Shown in pieces: positions 30,811 to 32,023 of a stretch of DNA of 32,023 nt. The stretch spans positions 1 through 32,023 of the forward strand of contig DVFS01000051.1 of assembly GCA_018713115.1 (NCBI GenBank), read 5' to 3'. Origin of the DNA: Candidatus Galligastranaerophilus faecipullorum (GTDB lineage Bacteria; Cyanobacteriota; Vampirovibrionia; Gastranaerophilales; Gastranaerophilaceae). A program made the translations under genes and the position numbers. The notes beneath the pieces are model-generated. The model was not told the origin of the DNA and searched no databases. It was given only the letters and a program-made list of their open reading frames with translations. Every line of letters begins with the position of its first letter. Within the stretch, counting starts at the first letter, position 1.

Positions 30811-31229
30811 AAGAGAGAATACTCGGGCTTGATATCGGAACCAAAAGAATAGGCGCCGCAATTTGCGACCCTATGTGGATTATAAGTTCCGAAGCAGGTT
30901 TAATAGAAAGAAAAAAAGGCCCCGAGGGTGACCGGCTGGCTCTTTTGGAAATTGAAAAACTGTGCGATAAGTATAATACAAAAACAATTTTAATAGGTGT
31001 CCCTTATAACATGGACGGGACGCTCGGGCCGCAGGCCAAAAATTGCATTGATTTTATAAAACCTCTTGATGGAAAATATAAAATCTTATATCATGATGAA
31101 AGACTTTCTTCCTTTGAAGCCGAAGAAATTCTTAAAAAAGAAGGCAAAAAGTACACAAAAAACAAGGGTCTTGTAGATATAAAGAGCGCCTGTCTTATTT
31201 TGCAGGACTATATTAATGAAAAGAGATGA
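30801..31229 (+). CDS. ruvX: Holliday junction resolvase-like YqgF/RuvX
   Basis: RNase H-fold protein of 142 aa. LGLDIGTKRIGAAICDP (8-24, catalytic Asp), ILIGVPYNMDGTLG, YHDERLSSFEAEEIL (second acidic site) and VDIKSACLILQDYI (third acidic site): the full family pattern. YqgF members have been linked both to Holliday junction cleavage and to 16S rRNA 5' processing, so the true role is open. The ATG follows TTGAGG inside the end of the 551-aa gene. The DUF1292 gene follows after 3 bp. Confidence 0.94.
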   Translation: MDIKERILGLDIGTKRIGAAICDPMWIISSEAGLIERKKGPEGDRLALLEIEKLCDKYNTKTILIGVPYNMDGTLGPQAKNCIDFIKPLDGKYKILYHDERLSSFEAEEILKKEGKKYTKNKGLVDIKSACLILQDYINEKR

Positions 31230-31232
31230 CAA

Positions 31233-31502
31233 ATGGACAATAGTGAATTTGAGATAATTAAAACTATAGGCGAAGAAGGCGAAGAGATAGAACTTAAACT
31301 TCTTGATATTGTGACGGTAAACGATGTGGATTACGCGCTTTTGCTGCCGGCTGATGCGGATGTTGACAATGACGACGAGTGTGAAATTGTGCTGATGCGC
31401 TTAAAACAGGATGATTCCGAGTACATCTTTGAAACCATTGAGAATGATGAGGAATTTGAACTCGTTTCTCAGGCTATTATTGAAGATGACTCTGAAGAGT
31501 AG
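31233..31502 (+). CDS. DUF1292 (YrzB-like) protein
   Basis: Very acidic 89-aa protein. The DUF1292 pattern is clear: ELKLLDIVTVNDVDYALLLP, then a long acidic loop, CEIVLMRLKQDD and a C-terminal FELVSQAI. The family has no known function. In Bacillota it sits directly after yqgF/ruvX, and the same order is kept here, which supports both assignments. It ends the metK-side operon, 2 bp from the stop of the facing gene, with no terminator between. Confidence 0.9.
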   Translation: MDNSEFEIIKTIGEEGEEIELKLLDIVTVNDVDYALLLPADADVDNDDECEIVLMRLKQDDSEYIFETIENDEEFELVSQAIIEDDSEE

Positions 31503-31504
31503 CC

Positions 31505-32023
31505 CTATTTTTTAAGTGTAAGTATATCATTCAGGCTGTCAAATGTTTTTGTATCTTCATTTATATTCTGCTCAAGGTTTCGGGTAATTTTTGCCCTTTT
31601 ATTTCTGAAAAGCATGTCGCAAAATGCTTCAAGTCTGGTTACAAAGCCTGCTTCGCCCGTATGTTCGTCAATAGAAAGGTGCAGCAACGGTTTTTGAAAG
31701 TTTTTGGCTTTTCTTTTAATATCCTCAAGCATAAGCGAATCAGGCCCGCAGCCAAATGCTGTAATGGTAATCAGTCCGTCTATTTTGTCGCTTTTTAAAT
31801 AATGTCCGGCGCAGCCTGTAACTTCCATCTGGTTTGCCCAGTACGGCTCACTCTCCAGCGCATTAATGCCGCTAAGAAGCTCTGCGTCAGTGAGTTGATA
31901 GGCGCTGTGAACTACAACCCCGAGGTTTTTTAGTTTTTTAAATACATCCATGCTTGCTTTTTTGTCGTAAATATTGTATCCGTGTGCAACAAGCGCTACG
32001 TGTATTACTCCTTGTTTTTCATC
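31505..32023 (-). CDS. DUF2229 acyl-CoA dehydratase activase-related protein (5' end outside window)
   Basis: The frame is open through the right edge (reading DEKQGVIHVALVAHGYNIYD before the internal ATG at 31951), so the gene continues beyond 32023 and only about 172 C-terminal residues are seen. VALVAHGYNIYD, ITITAFGCGPDSLMLEDI, KPLLHLSIDEHTGEAGFVTRLEAFCDML match the DUF2229 family, related to 2-hydroxyacyl-CoA dehydratase subunits and commonly linked to BadF/BcrA-type activases of anaerobes. The Cys in FGCGP may hold an iron-sulfur cluster. The substrate is unknown. Convergent with the DUF1292 gene. Confidence 0.85.
   Translation of the reverse strand, partial: DEKQGVIHVALVAHGYNIYDKKASMDVFKKLKNLGVVVHSAYQLTDAELLSGINALESEPYWANQMEVTGCAGHYLKSDKIDGLITITAFGCGPDSLMLEDIKRKAKNFQKPLLHLSIDEHTGEAGFVTRLEAFCDMLFRNKRAKITRNLEQNINEDTKTFDSLNDILTLKK

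Noticed and set aside
31505..31951. Complete 148-aa gene starting at ATG 31951
   Set aside because: The frame continues without a stop to the window edge and the upstream residues (VALVAHGYNIYD) match the family, so the ATG is internal.
1..32023. tRNA/rRNA genes, CRISPR arrays, transposases, phage genes, riboswitches
   Set aside because: Nothing resembling these was found by reading; non-coding gaps are short (the longest is 278 bp) and filled by promoter or terminator signals.

Overview
The window is a gene-dense, AT-rich bacterial chromosome segment with no mobile element, prophage, CRISPR array, rRNA or tRNA that I can see. The gene content suggests an uncultured, cyanobacteria-related, non-photosynthetic lineage, most plausibly Gastranaerophilales/Vampirovibrionia ('Melainabacteria') from a gut. 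The support is a VKOR-DsbA fusion (common in cyanobacterial relatives), an RNase E/G with a long acidic/Gln tail ending in a basic cluster, QueH, acyl-CoA dehydratase activase-type genes typical of anaerobes, and a secreted-looking 'MGLAASQ...FKMFS' helical protein of a type I associate with that group. This assignment is an inference, not a proof.

Layout. 1-408 (+) is the 3' end of uppP, which runs into the tail of a convergent operon speE-aroA-5'-nucleotidase (4060-332, -). 4136-8202 (+) carries a small unknown protein, engB, a 72-aa protein, a DUF2344/TIGR03936 protein, rne/rng and a membrane protein. A Cys-rich 72-aa protein (8203-8421, -) faces it. 8579-14015 (+) is an envelope operon: processive GT2 glycosyltransferase, murC, murB, ddl, ftsQ. 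A HEAT-like protein (14012-15202, -) is divergent from pyrH-frr-cdsA-rnc-rpe (15271-18820, +). The queH and VKOR-DsbA pair (18769-20533, -) follows, then a lone, probably well-expressed helical protein (20812-21648, +). hisF, a GGDEF protein and a small secreted protein form a - operon (21714-23748). A membrane-anchored class A beta-lactamase-like serine enzyme (23849-25042, +) and aspS (25103-26881, -) share a bidirectional terminator. metK, a DciA-like protein, a standalone ClpX-type zinc finger, a 551-aa unknown, ruvX/yqgF and a DUF1292 protein (26999-31502, +) end against a DUF2229 dehydratase-activase-like gene that leaves the window (31505-32023, -).

How it works together. Most genes are housekeeping: lipid carrier recycling (uppP), peptidoglycan precursors and division (murC/murB/ddl/ftsQ), phospholipid precursor (cdsA), pyrimidine nucleotide, ribosome recycling and RNA processing (pyrH/frr/rnc/rne), amino-acid, polyamine and SAM synthesis (aroA/hisF/speE/metK), and tRNA charging and modification (aspS/queH). 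Operons are very tight, with stop/start overlaps of 1-26 nt. Strand switches often happen with no spacer or with overlapping 3' ends.

The less ordinary material is: (i) two divergent promoter pairs built in the same way, from TTGTATAAT-type boxes facing each other so that each -35 position falls on the other promoter's -10; (ii) several genes of unknown function whose -10 box lies about 7 nt before an ATG with no Shine-Dalgarno, suggesting leaderless mRNAs; (iii) a possible self-assembling surface protein with flagellin-like helix-domain-helix topology; (iv) enzymes with altered signature residues (GDEEF in place of GGEEF; loss of the class A Glu166 equivalent); and (v) an unknown 551-aa protein and a lone ClpX zinc domain inserted between replication and recombination genes.
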